Below, piece after piece: positions 42,812 to 51,595 of a DNA stretch of 64,000 nt. The translations under genes and the position numbers were made by a program. The first letter of the stretch is position 1; the number at the start of each line of letters is the position of its first letter. This stretch comes from an uncultured Lachnospiraceae bacterium (lineage in GTDB: Bacteria > Bacillota > Clostridia > Lachnospirales > Lachnospiraceae): positions 1 to 64,000 of the forward strand of contig CAJURT010000013.1 of NCBI GenBank assembly GCA_910588875.1. Direction: 5' to 3'. The notes below the pieces were generated by a model. That model searched no databases, was not told where the DNA came from, and saw nothing but the letters and a program-made list of their open reading frames with translations.

Positions 42812-43165
42812 GTGACAAGGATGAGCCCCAATATCCATTTTGAAGCCAGGCTGCTGGTGCTGGGCATGGCGACGGGCGTCGGCCTTATGGTCCTCTATGA
42901 TTTGCTGCGGCTTTTCCGTGTTCTGGTGCATCATGGATGGCTATGGGTAGGCGTGGAAGACCTGGGTTACTGGATTTTTGCCGGATTTACGGTGTTTTAT
43001 CTCTTATACCGGGAAAATGACGGTGCATTGCGCCTGTATGTCATCAGTACGGTGCTTCTTAGCATGATTGCATATGACCGGCTGCTTGGCGCATTTTTCC
43101 GAAAAGTGTTGAAAAAGATGGGAAGATGCTTTAGAATAGGGGTATCTAAAGGAAACCAAAGATGA
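42812..43165 (+). CDS. yabQ: sporulation protein YabQ
   Basis: A 117-residue protein with three membrane helices (LLVLGMATGVGLMVLYDLL, YWIFAGFTVFYLLY and LYVISTVLLSMIAY). It matches YabQ in size, topology and gene order. In Bacillus it is needed for spore cortex. The start is GTG 42812 or ATG 42821; AAGGGGG lies upstream. The stop overlaps the divIC start as ATGA. Confidence 0.88.
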   Translation: MTRMSPNIHFEARLLVLGMATGVGLMVLYDLLRLFRVLVHHGWLWVGVEDLGYWIFAGFTVFYLLYRENDGALRLYVISTVLLSMIAYDRLLGAFFRKVLKKMGRCFRIGVSKGNQR

Positions 43166-43527
43166 ATGGCAATAGGGTTGGGCTTAAAGCAGGTGGATTT
43201 ATGAAGAAGAATGGCAGCAAGGCAAGAAAGAGAAAAAGGGACCGCTGGGGCAACCGGATGGCTATCATGGGCATTACACTGGTGGTGTTCTGCCTGGGAG
43301 TTGTGGTCAATGTCAGGATTACAGCCATGGAGAAGAAGGATTTGGAGTACCAGGAACGGGAACTGCTGCTTCAGCAGCAGTATGACAAGGAACTTGGCCG
43401 GGCTGAGGATTTAAAGGAGTACGAGATCTATGTGCAGACGAAGCAGTATGTGGAAGAGGTGGCAAAGCAGAAGCTGGGGTTGGTGAAACCGGATGAGATT
43501 CTGCTGAAGCCGGTTCCGAAGAACTGA
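43162..43527 (+). CDS. divIC: septum formation initiator DivIC/FtsB-like
   Basis: A 121-residue bitopic protein. A basic N terminus (KARKRKRDRW) is followed by one membrane helix (MAIMGITLVVFCLGVVV), a coiled coil (LEYQERELLLQQQYDKEL) and the conserved end YVEEVAKQKLGLVKPDEIL. It joins the FtsL/DivIB complex at the division septum. ATG 43162 is coupled to yabQ; ATG 43201 also has a site. Confidence 0.93.
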   Translation: MNGNRVGLKAGGFMKKNGSKARKRKRDRWGNRMAIMGITLVVFCLGVVVNVRITAMEKKDLEYQERELLLQQQYDKELGRAEDLKEYEIYVQTKQYVEEVAKQKLGLVKPDEILLKPVPKN

Positions 43528-43580
43528 TGGGAATAGAATCCCTTCCTGCCGCATATAATGTGGTTTAGGAGGGGATTTTT

Positions 43581-44987
43581 GTGTGGAGACGACCAAAACG
43601 CCGGGATATGGCGGATGTGAACGTATATACGGCCAGCCGCTTAGAGGAGATGGCCCGCTCACTGGGGCTTCTGGCAAAGTCCTGCCAGGATGGCCTGGAG
43701 GACAAGCGGGGCCTGACAAAAGAGGATGCGCTGGCAGCCATGCAGATGTCAGCTGCCATGGTGTGCGGCGGCTGCAGCCGGTGCAACCTGTATCACGACA
43801 GCAGCAAAGAGGATAGCTATTATCTCTACTATCTTCTGCGGGCATTTGAGCAGAAGGGGAAGGTGGAGTTTGAGGACATGCCCCGGTTTTTTATGGAGAC
43901 ATGCCGGAGGAGAGAGGCTTATGTGGGACAGCTGAACCGGAATCTGGGCCGGGCCACCATGAACCTGGAGTGGAAGAACCGTTTTTTGGAAAGCCGGGAT
44001 ACGGTGATTGTGCAGTTCAGGGAACTGGCGGTGATCCTGGAGGAATTTGCCCATCAGATGGAGGCGGCGTCAGACATTACGGACAGCAAGGCGGATGCAG
44101 TGAAAAAGATGTTCCGGCAGCACCATATGATGGTGGAAAACCTTTTGCTTTTGGAATATGAGAATTCCCAGCGGGAAGCCTACCTGACGGTAAGGACATT
44201 GAACGGCCGCTGCGTGACGGCGCGTGAGGCAGCAGAGGTCCTGGGGCATGCGATGGGGAATAAGGGATGGTACGCCCCGAAGGATACCCGGGCCCTGGTG
44301 ACGAAACAGGCGGCGACGGTTCATTTTTCTGAAGCGGGAAGATATCGGATGATGGTCGGTGTGGCCCGGCTGCCCCGGGAAGGGGAACGGTTCTCCGGCG
44401 ACAATTTTACCTATTCGGAGGAAGCGCCGGGCCAGGCCATAATGAGCATATCCGACGGCATGGGAAGCGGGGAGCAGGCATCCTCCGAGAGCAGGCGCGT
44501 GGTGGAACTGGCACAGCAGCTTCTGGAAACCGGGTTCTCGGCCCGGGCAGCCCTTAAAATGGTCAATACGGTGCTGATGCTGACCGGGGAGCAGCAGCAC
44601 CCGGCAACCCTTGACCTGTGCTGTGTGGACCTTCACACAGGGGTGCTGGAGGCCATGAAGCTGGGAGCGGTGGCCACCTTTGTGCTAAGCGGGAACGGGG
44701 TGGAAGTATTGGAGGCCGGGGAAGTGCCGGCGGGCATCCTGTCTGGTGTGGAGCCGGTGCTCCTGTCCAAAAAGCTTTGGGATGGGGACCGGGTGGTCAT
44801 GGTGACAGACGGTATTCTGGAAGCATGCCCGGGTGAGGATAAGGAAGGGAGCCTTAAAGAATACATAGAGGGCATGGAGGTGCACAGTGTCCAGGAGATG
44901 GCAGAGGATATCCTGGCCTTTGCCAGCCGGGAGGAAGAGCCCCGGGATGATATGATGGTGCTGGTGGGGGGGATCTGGAAACGGTAG
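43581..44987 (+). CDS. spoIIE: SpoIIE-type PP2C phosphatase without a membrane domain
   Basis: A 468-residue protein. Residues about 250-466 form a PP2C/SpoIIE phosphatase with SISDGMGSGEQASSESRRVVE and VTDGILEA metal aspartates and final EEPRDDMMVLVGGIW. The N-terminal 240 residues have a cysteine cluster (VCGGCSRCNLY) and helices. In Bacillus, SpoIIE is about 820 residues with ten N-terminal membrane helices; none are seen here. SpoIIE dephosphorylates SpoIIAA to activate sigma-F. Position after divIC is the usual place. The GTG start 43581 follows TAGGAGGGG. Confidence 0.88.
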   Translation: MWRRPKRRDMADVNVYTASRLEEMARSLGLLAKSCQDGLEDKRGLTKEDALAAMQMSAAMVCGGCSRCNLYHDSSKEDSYYLYYLLRAFEQKGKVEFEDMPRFFMETCRRREAYVGQLNRNLGRATMNLEWKNRFLESRDTVIVQFRELAVILEEFAHQMEAASDITDSKADAVKKMFRQHHMMVENLLLLEYENSQREAYLTVRTLNGRCVTAREAAEVLGHAMGNKGWYAPKDTRALVTKQAATVHFSEAGRYRMMVGVARLPREGERFSGDNFTYSEEAPGQAIMSISDGMGSGEQASSESRRVVELAQQLLETGFSARAALKMVNTVLMLTGEQQHPATLDLCCVDLHTGVLEAMKLGAVATFVLSGNGVEVLEAGEVPAGILSGVEPVLLSKKLWDGDRVVMVTDGILEACPGEDKEGSLKEYIEGMEVHSVQEMAEDILAFASREEEPRDDMMVLVGGIWKR

Positions 44988-45112
44988 GGGAGCGGCGCAG
45001 CCGCTCTCTTTTGCTGTCCGGAACGGTATTTAAGATGAAGGATAGGCTTGCAAGGGGGAGAAAATCCAGGTATAGTAAAAACAGCGAAAAGCAAGGCGGG
45101 CAGGAGGGCATT

Positions 45113-46621
45113 ATGCGGGAGAAGGTGTGGGGATTTATAGAAAGGCATAAAATGTTAAGGCCAGGTGACCGGGTAGTGGTGGGGGTTTCAGGAGGTGCGG
45201 ATTCGGTGTGCCTGCTGTTGCTGCTGGCAGAAAATGAGATTGGGCTGCAGATCCGGGCGGTGCATGTGCACCATGGGATCCGGGGGGCAGAGGCAGATCG
45301 GGATGCGGCGTTTGTGGAAGGACTTTGCGGGCAGCTGGGAGTGCCCCGGAGGGTAATTTACCGGGATGTGCCGGGATATGCCAGGGAGCATGGCTTGTCC
45401 GTGGAGGAAGCGGGGCGTATCCTGCGCTATGAGGCGCTGGAGGAAGAGGCAGGGCGCTGGCAGCAGGAAGAAGGGGCCGGAGAGGAGGAAAAGGGCCGGC
45501 GGCCGGTATGGGTGGCAGTGGCACACCATCAGGACGACAATGCAGAGACGATCCTGCACCATCTGCTTCGGGGCAGCGGGCTAAAAGGGTTGGCGGGGAT
45601 GAGGCCGGTGCAAAAAAACAGGATCCGGCCTCTTTTGGCAGTGCGCCGCCAGGAGATCCAAGATTACCTGGAAGCAAGGGGGGTAGGATGGAGGGAGGAT
45701 TCCACAAACCTGTCTGGGGAGCATACCAGGAACCGGATCCGGAATGAACTGATCCCTTATATGGCCAGGGAGATTAACGGCCGTGCGGTGGAAAATGTGC
45801 TCCGTGCGGGGGAGATCTTCCGGGAGGCGGATGATTATTTGCAAAAACAGGCAGGGAAGGTTTGGCAGCAGTCCGGCAGAACTGGCAGAGGGCCGGGCAG
45901 AACTGGCGGGGAAGTGATGCAGGTATCCATGGATGTGCAGATTTTCCGGAGCCAGGAGCCAATCATCCGTACTTACCTGATCCGGCGGATGCTGGATGAG
46001 GCGGATGCCGGGCATAAGGATATCACGGCCAGGCACCTGGAATTGATCGGGAAACTCACCCCCGGCGGGAGCCTGGATCTGCCGGGGTTTTTGCGGGCGT
46101 TTTGCAGCAGCCGGGAAATCGGAGTCGAGAATTATGGAAAAACGGCAGAGGGGGCAGCTGCCCCGGACACACACAAAAACACCTGCCCTGCCCTGGTGTT
46201 GGTGCCGGGGACGGTAGCACTGCGGCCCGGCGAACTGAGGTGCAGGCTGTTTCCCCGGAAGAAAGGGACAGAAATTCCCAAAAAAGAGTATACGAAATGG
46301 TTTGATTATGATAAAATAAAGGGTACGCTGTTTGCCCGGCATCGGCAGCCAGGAGATTATTTGACGCTGCCGGGGGGCGGGCGCAAGACATTGAAACGGT
46401 TTCTGATCGATGAGAAGGTTCCCCGGGGGCACAGGGATGAAATCTGGCTGCTGGCGGAGGGAAAACATGTGCTCTGGGTAGTCGGCTACCGGATCAGTGA
46501 ATATTATAAGATTGTGGAAGAGACCCATACGATATTGCAGGTGGAATTTTACGGAGGAAAAGCATATGGCAGACAAGATCCGGGTATTATTGTCAGAAGA
46601 GGAAGTGAACCGGAGGATTAG
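45113..46621 (+). CDS. tilS: tRNA(Ile)-lysidine synthetase
   Basis: A 502-residue N-type ATP pyrophosphatase. The PP-loop is VSGGADSVCL (near residue 24) and the motif HVHHGIRGAEADRDAAFV follows; the middle TilS and C-terminal substrate-binding domains (DYLTLPGGGRKTLKRFLIDEKVP) are present. It turns CAU-anticodon C34 to lysidine so tRNA reads AUA. ATG 45113 follows AGGAGGG; the frame runs further up without a site. It overlaps hpt by 56 bases. Confidence 0.95.
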   Translation: MREKVWGFIERHKMLRPGDRVVVGVSGGADSVCLLLLLAENEIGLQIRAVHVHHGIRGAEADRDAAFVEGLCGQLGVPRRVIYRDVPGYAREHGLSVEEAGRILRYEALEEEAGRWQQEEGAGEEEKGRRPVWVAVAHHQDDNAETILHHLLRGSGLKGLAGMRPVQKNRIRPLLAVRRQEIQDYLEARGVGWREDSTNLSGEHTRNRIRNELIPYMAREINGRAVENVLRAGEIFREADDYLQKQAGKVWQQSGRTGRGPGRTGGEVMQVSMDVQIFRSQEPIIRTYLIRRMLDEADAGHKDITARHLELIGKLTPGGSLDLPGFLRAFCSSREIGVENYGKTAEGAAAPDTHKNTCPALVLVPGTVALRPGELRCRLFPRKKGTEIPKKEYTKWFDYDKIKGTLFARHRQPGDYLTLPGGGRKTLKRFLIDEKVPRGHRDEIWLLAEGKHVLWVVGYRISEYYKIVEETHTILQVEFYGGKAYGRQDPGIIVRRGSEPED

Positions 46622-47090
46622 TGAGATTGCAGGGCAGATCAGCCTGGATTATGAGGGGAAGGAACTCCATCTGATCTGCATTTTAAAGGGCGGGGTGTTT
46701 TTTACCTGTGAACTGGCAAAACGGCTGACCGTGCCGGTCAGCCTGGATTTTATGTCTGTATCCAGCTATGGAGATGACACAAAATCCAGCGGGGTAGTCC
46801 GCATCGTCAAGGATCTGGACGAATCACTTAAGGATAAGGATGTGCTGATTGTGGAAGACATCATTGATTCCGGGCGCACCCTTTCTTATCTGATGGAGGT
46901 TTTAAAGCAGCGGGGGCCAGCCAGCATCCGTCTGTGCACCTTGCTGGATAAGCCGGAGCGCCGGGTAAAAAAGCAGGTGAAGGTGGATTACACTTGCTTT
47001 ACGATCCCGGATGAGTTTGTGGTAGGGTATGGATTGGATTATGCGCAGAAGTATCGGAACCTGCCTTATATCGGGGTGGTGGAATTCTGA
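46566..47090 (+). CDS. hpt: hypoxanthine phosphoribosyltransferase
   Basis: A 174-residue purine salvage enzyme with the PRPP motif VLIVEDIIDSGRTL, the YGDDTKSSG loop and the C-terminal FVVGYGLDYAQKYRNLPYIG. ATG 46566 follows GGAGG by 8 bases inside the tilS end. The tilS-hpt-ftsH order is the conserved Firmicutes arrangement. Confidence 0.96.
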   Translation: MADKIRVLLSEEEVNRRISEIAGQISLDYEGKELHLICILKGGVFFTCELAKRLTVPVSLDFMSVSSYGDDTKSSGVVRIVKDLDESLKDKDVLIVEDIIDSGRTLSYLMEVLKQRGPASIRLCTLLDKPERRVKKQVKVDYTCFTIPDEFVVGYGLDYAQKYRNLPYIGVVEF

Positions 47091-47237
47091 GATACCGGGG
47101 AAGGTGCCCGGAGGGCACAGCAGCGCTGGTGGCGCACAGCACCCTTCGAGGCATTCGCCAAATGCCCGTGCAGACACGGCGCTTGGCTCATTGCCCGCGG
47201 GAATCAAAAATGGCAGTGAACAAGGAGGCAACGATAA

Positions 47238-49064
47238 GTGAGACAACAGACGTTTAGAGGGACCGGAATCCTGCTTTTGGCATTGGTTCTGGTAGCAATG
47301 CTGTGGTTTACCCAGGCTTTGCAGGGGGGCAGCCAGATGCGGCTGAGCAACCAGGCATTCATGCAGATCCTGGACAGTGCAGAGATTACCCAGGCGACCA
47401 TCAACCAGAACGAGCAGGCGCCGACTGGTGAGGTAGTGTTCCTGGCGGGGAACCAGGAATATATAGCTTATGTGTCAGATGTCAATGAAGCAAGGAAGCT
47501 TCTGGAGGAGCGGGACATTGATTACCTGATGAACAATGTGCCCCAGGGGAATTACTGGATCAGTGTGATCCTGCCGGTGGGCGTATCTGTGGCCATGGCC
47601 GTCGTGCTGATCATTATGATGAATATGCGGGCCAGCGCCAGCAACGGGGCCAATGCCAGAATGATGAATTTCGGGAAGAGCCGCGCCCGGATGATCCATA
47701 GCAGCCTGGTGAATTTTAAAAATGTGGCGGGGCTGAGGGAGGAGAAGGAAGACCTGGAAGAGATGGTGGACTTTCTGCGCAATCCCCAGAAATACACCGG
47801 TGTCGGGGCCCGCATCCCCAAAGGGGTGATCCTGGTAGGGCCTCCGGGAACGGGAAAAACCATGCTGGCAAAGGCTGTGGCAGGCGAGGCTGGTGTGCCA
47901 TTTTTCAGTATTTCCGGCTCGGATTTTGTGGAGATGTATGTGGGGGTGGGGGCCTCCCGCGTGCGGGATTTGTTTGAGGATGCCAAGAAGAATGCTCCCT
48001 GTATTGTGTTTATTGATGAGATTGATGCAGTGGCGCGCCGCCGGGGCACCGGTATGGGGGGCGGCCATGATGAGAGGGAACAGACCCTGAACCAGCTTCT
48101 GGTGGAGATGGATGGCTTCGGTATCAATGAGGGGATCATCGTCATGGCGGCCACGAACCGGGTGGATATCCTGGATCCTGCGATTTTGAGGCCGGGCCGT
48201 TTTGACCGCAAGGTGGCAGTGGGACGCCCGGATGTAAAAGGGCGGGAGGAGATCTTAAGGGTCCATTCCCGGCAGAAGCCCCTGGCTGAGGATGTGGATT
48301 TGGCACGGATAGCCCGGACCACCTCCGGATTTACCGGTGCAGATCTGGAAAACCTTATGAACGAGGCGGCAATCAATGCAGCAAAGAATAACCGTACTTT
48401 TATCCTGCAGTCGGATATTGAGCGGGCCTTTGTCAAGGTAGGGATTGGCGCAGAGAAGAAGAGCCGGGTGATTTCCGAGAAGGAGAAAAAGATCACGGCC
48501 TACCATGAGGCAGGGCATGCAATCCTGTTCCATGTATTGCCGGATGTGGGGCCGGTACACACGGTTTCCATTATCCCCACAGGGCTCGGGGCTGCCGGTT
48601 ATACGATGCCGCTGCCCAGCGAAGATGAGATGTTTAACACCAGGGGGAAAATGCTTCAGGATATTATGGTTGCCCTGGGAGGGCGGATTGCAGAGGGGAT
48701 CATCTTCGGGGATGTGACCACAGGGGCATCCCAGGATATCAAACAGGCCAGCAAGATTGCCCGGGCGATGGTGACGAAGTATGGGATGTCAGATATGGTG
48801 GGCATGATTGACTATGGCAGTGATGAAGATGAGGTATTCATTGGCCGCGACCTGGCACATGCCAAGAGTTATAGTGAGGGGGTTGCCGGGATCATTGATG
48901 CAGAAGTGAAGAAAATCATCGATGAATGCTACCAGAAAGCAGAGGCGATTATCCTGCAGCATAAAGATGTCCTGGAGAAGTGCTGTGACCTTTTGATGGA
49001 AAAAGAGAAGATCGGGCAGCAGGAATTTGAGGCATTGTTTGGGGAAAATCCCCAGGGATTGTAA
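47238..49064 (+). CDS. ftsH: ATP-dependent membrane zinc protease FtsH
   Basis: A 608-residue protein. Two membrane helices lie at about residues 10-28 and 108-128. The AAA domain has Walker A GPPGTGKT (201-208), Walker B CIVFIDEIDA and the second region of homology (ATNRVDILDPAILRPGRFDR). The metalloprotease site is HEAGH at 423-427. It degrades misfolded membrane proteins and regulators. GTG start at 47238 follows AAGGAGG. The 147-base gap from hpt is GC-rich, with a small GTGCCC/GGGCAC hairpin (47104-47118). Confidence 0.97.
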   Translation: MRQQTFRGTGILLLALVLVAMLWFTQALQGGSQMRLSNQAFMQILDSAEITQATINQNEQAPTGEVVFLAGNQEYIAYVSDVNEARKLLEERDIDYLMNNVPQGNYWISVILPVGVSVAMAVVLIIMMNMRASASNGANARMMNFGKSRARMIHSSLVNFKNVAGLREEKEDLEEMVDFLRNPQKYTGVGARIPKGVILVGPPGTGKTMLAKAVAGEAGVPFFSISGSDFVEMYVGVGASRVRDLFEDAKKNAPCIVFIDEIDAVARRRGTGMGGGHDEREQTLNQLLVEMDGFGINEGIIVMAATNRVDILDPAILRPGRFDRKVAVGRPDVKGREEILRVHSRQKPLAEDVDLARIARTTSGFTGADLENLMNEAAINAAKNNRTFILQSDIERAFVKVGIGAEKKSRVISEKEKKITAYHEAGHAILFHVLPDVGPVHTVSIIPTGLGAAGYTMPLPSEDEMFNTRGKMLQDIMVALGGRIAEGIIFGDVTTGASQDIKQASKIARAMVTKYGMSDMVGMIDYGSDEDEVFIGRDLAHAKSYSEGVAGIIDAEVKKIIDECYQKAEAIILQHKDVLEKCCDLLMEKEKIGQQEFEALFGENPQGL

Positions 49065-49186
49065 AAAAGAACGGCATTTTTTAGTAAGGGGGAAGAAACA
49101 AGAGGAAAATGTGCATAAAAAAAAGAAAGAAATTTATGCAAGTTTGTGCACACTTGTTTTGAGGTTTATGGTATTATAATAGACGT

Positions 49187-49285
49187 AACCCCCCAATACA
49201 TTATATAGTTTTTGCTACACCCCATAAGAAACGAAATACCTTCTCCTGAAAGAGCCGACTACCCCGTCGGCTCTTTCACTTTTAT
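49187..49285 (+). ncRNA. candidate small RNA with C-rich motifs and terminator
   Basis: The 337-base gap between ftsH and the next gene holds TATAAT at 49175-49180 with TTGTTT 15 bases before it, giving a start near 49187. The transcript would begin AACCCCCCAA, contain CACCCCA, and end in a 12-bp terminator-like stem 49248-49259 with 49266-49277 (loop TACCCC) followed by ACTTTT. It has no open reading frame. Three unpaired C-rich stretches could pair with GGAGG ribosome binding sites, as in Firmicute C-rich regulatory RNAs. It could also be the ftsH 3' end. Confidence 0.4.
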
Positions 49286-49401
49286 GTCCTCCGGGGGAGA
49301 AAGTTGGAAATTTTTTGCAAAAATATGAAGAAACTGGTTGTATCTAAACAAAGAATTGGATAAAATAGGAACAGCGACAACGAGAGGATATGTAGAGCAG
49401 A

Positions 49402-51486
49402 ATGAATGAAGGGCAGAATACAGGGCTGAACCAAAGGGCATTGTTTGCGGATGGTACATCGGATTACCGCAGGCCGGAGGAACCAAATGTGGGGGACCGG
49501 GTAGTGCTCCGTTTTCGGACTGCAAGGGATGATGCGGATGCTGTTTTTTATGTGGAGAAGGAAAAGCAGCTGGAAGCCCGGATGATCAAAGTATTTTCCA
49601 AGGGGCTGTTTGATTTTTATGAATATGTAATTGTGGCAGGGGAGAACCCCAGACATTACTGCTTTAAAGTGGTAAAAGGGGAGGAGACCTGCTGCTATAA
49701 CCGCCTGGGGCCGGTAGAGGAAGGCCAGGCAGAGCATGATTTCAGGATCACACCAGGGTTCCATACGCCGGAATGGGCAAAAGGGGCAGTGATGTACCAG
49801 ATTTTTGTGGATCGTTTTTGCCGCGGCAATAAGGACAATGATGTGCAGTCCTGCGAATATGTATATATAGGAAGGCCGGTTTACCATGTGGAGGACTGGG
49901 GCAGGAACCCGTCCACTATGGATGTTGGCTGTTTTTATGGCGGGGATCTCCAGGGAGTGTGGGACAAGCTGGATTATTTGCAGGATCTGGGGGTGGAGGT
50001 GATCTATTTCAATCCCCTGTTTGTTTCGCCTTCCAACCACAAATATGATACCCAGGACTATGACCATATTGACCCCCATTATGGGGTGATTGTGAAGGAC
50101 GGCGGGGAACTGGTGCCGCCGGAGGCCACGGACAATGAGGGGGCTACCCGGTATCAGATCCGTGTTGCTTCCATGGAGAATTTGGAGGCCAGTGATGCTT
50201 TTTTTGCCCGGTTTATGGAAGAGATCCATAAGCGGGGGATGAGGGTGATTATTGACGGGGTGTTCAATCACTGCGGATCCTTTAACAAGTGGCTGGACCG
50301 GGAACTGATCTATGCCCGTCAGGGCAAATACGAGCCCGGGGCCTATGAGTCGGAGGACAGCCCTTACCATACCTTTTTTAAGTTTTACCAGGAGGGATCC
50401 TGGCCGTACAACACAAATTATGATGGCTGGTGGGGACATGACACATTGCCGAAGCTAAACTATGAAGAGTCCCCCAAATTATATGAGTATATTATGGAGA
50501 TTGCCCGTAAATGGGTTTCTTCCCCGTATTGTGTCGACGGATGGAGGCTGGATGTTGCGGCAGACTTAGGGCATAGCAGCGAATACAACCACAAGTTCTG
50601 GCATGATTTCCGTGAACAGGTAAAGAAGGCGAACCCGGATGCGATCATCCTGGCAGAACATTATGGGGATCCTGGCAGCTGGCTGCAGGGGGATCAGTGG
50701 GATTCCGTGATGAACTACGATGCCTTTATGGAACCGCTGACCTGGTTTTTGACAGGGATGGAAAAGCATAGTGATGAATATAACGAACATTTATGGGGGG
50801 ATGGAGCCGCATTTTTTAACAATATGAGGTACCACATGAGCCAGATGCAGACTCCTTCCCTGATGGTTGCCATGAACCAGTTATCGAACCATGACCACAG
50901 CCGATTCCTGACCCGGACAAACCAGACAGTGGGCAGGATCGGTACCGTAGGGGCTGAGATGGCCAGCGTGGGCATAAAGAAGGGTGTGTTTCGGGAGGCG
51001 GTGCTGATCCAGATGACATGGCCGGGAGCCCCCACTTTGTATTATGGGGATGAGGCGGGGGTCTGTGGATGGACGGATCCGGATAACCGCAGGACTTATC
51101 CCTGGGGACAGGAGGACTATGAACTGATAGAGTTCCACCGTTATATGATCCAGCTGCACAAGGACCTTCCGGCTTTGCGCAGGGGATCGGTGAAGCCTCT
51201 GGCGGCAGACAGGCACCTGATTGCTTATGGGCGTATGAGAGGCTCCAATCAATGCGTGGTGGTGGTGAATAATGCCGAGGAGGGCCGGAGGGTGGAAGTC
51301 CCGGTATGGGAACTGGGCATTGCCGACGGGCAGGAACTGCGGCGGGTTATGCTGACCCATTCGGAGGGATACAATGCCGGTATTGAGAAGTATAAGGTGG
51401 AAGAGGGCAAACTTGTGCTGGATATGCCGGGATGCTCAGGGGCGCTGTTTTCCGTTGGGGCAGGCAGTAAGTGGTGCGAAATTTAA
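49402..51486 (+). CDS. GH13 alpha-glucan hydrolase (neopullulanase-like)
   Basis: A 694-residue enzyme with an N-terminal carbohydrate-binding-like domain (about 1-130), a catalytic barrel starting AVMYQIFVDRFCRG and a C-terminal beta domain. The nucleophile D384 in DGWRLDVA, acid E419 in ILAEHYGD and D498 in LSNHDHSRF are intact. No signal peptide, so it acts on intracellular alpha-glucan or imported maltodextrin. It ends at a strong hairpin. Compare with the inactive relative at 39497-41473. Confidence 0.93.
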   Translation: MNEGQNTGLNQRALFADGTSDYRRPEEPNVGDRVVLRFRTARDDADAVFYVEKEKQLEARMIKVFSKGLFDFYEYVIVAGENPRHYCFKVVKGEETCCYNRLGPVEEGQAEHDFRITPGFHTPEWAKGAVMYQIFVDRFCRGNKDNDVQSCEYVYIGRPVYHVEDWGRNPSTMDVGCFYGGDLQGVWDKLDYLQDLGVEVIYFNPLFVSPSNHKYDTQDYDHIDPHYGVIVKDGGELVPPEATDNEGATRYQIRVASMENLEASDAFFARFMEEIHKRGMRVIIDGVFNHCGSFNKWLDRELIYARQGKYEPGAYESEDSPYHTFFKFYQEGSWPYNTNYDGWWGHDTLPKLNYEESPKLYEYIMEIARKWVSSPYCVDGWRLDVAADLGHSSEYNHKFWHDFREQVKKANPDAIILAEHYGDPGSWLQGDQWDSVMNYDAFMEPLTWFLTGMEKHSDEYNEHLWGDGAAFFNNMRYHMSQMQTPSLMVAMNQLSNHDHSRFLTRTNQTVGRIGTVGAEMASVGIKKGVFREAVLIQMTWPGAPTLYYGDEAGVCGWTDPDNRRTYPWGQEDYELIEFHRYMIQLHKDLPALRRGSVKPLAADRHLIAYGRMRGSNQCVVVVNNAEEGRRVEVPVWELGIADGQELRRVMLTHSEGYNAGIEKYKVEEGKLVLDMPGCSGALFSVGAGSKWCEI

Positions 51487-51507
51487 CATACAGAATGGGA
51501 GATACAA

Positions 51508-51544
51508 AAGGTGCAGCCGCATATTCTGAATGCGGCTGCACCTT
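51508..51544. terminator. bidirectional terminator between convergent genes
   Basis: A perfect 15-bp stem joins 51508-51522 with 51530-51544 around a 7-base loop, between the GH13 gene and the convergent repeat-protein gene. CTTT follows on the plus strand. Confidence 0.75.
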
Positions 51545-51595
51545 CTTTCATGGAGTATCAGCATGTGAACGGATGCTTTTATTCCTTAAACAGGG

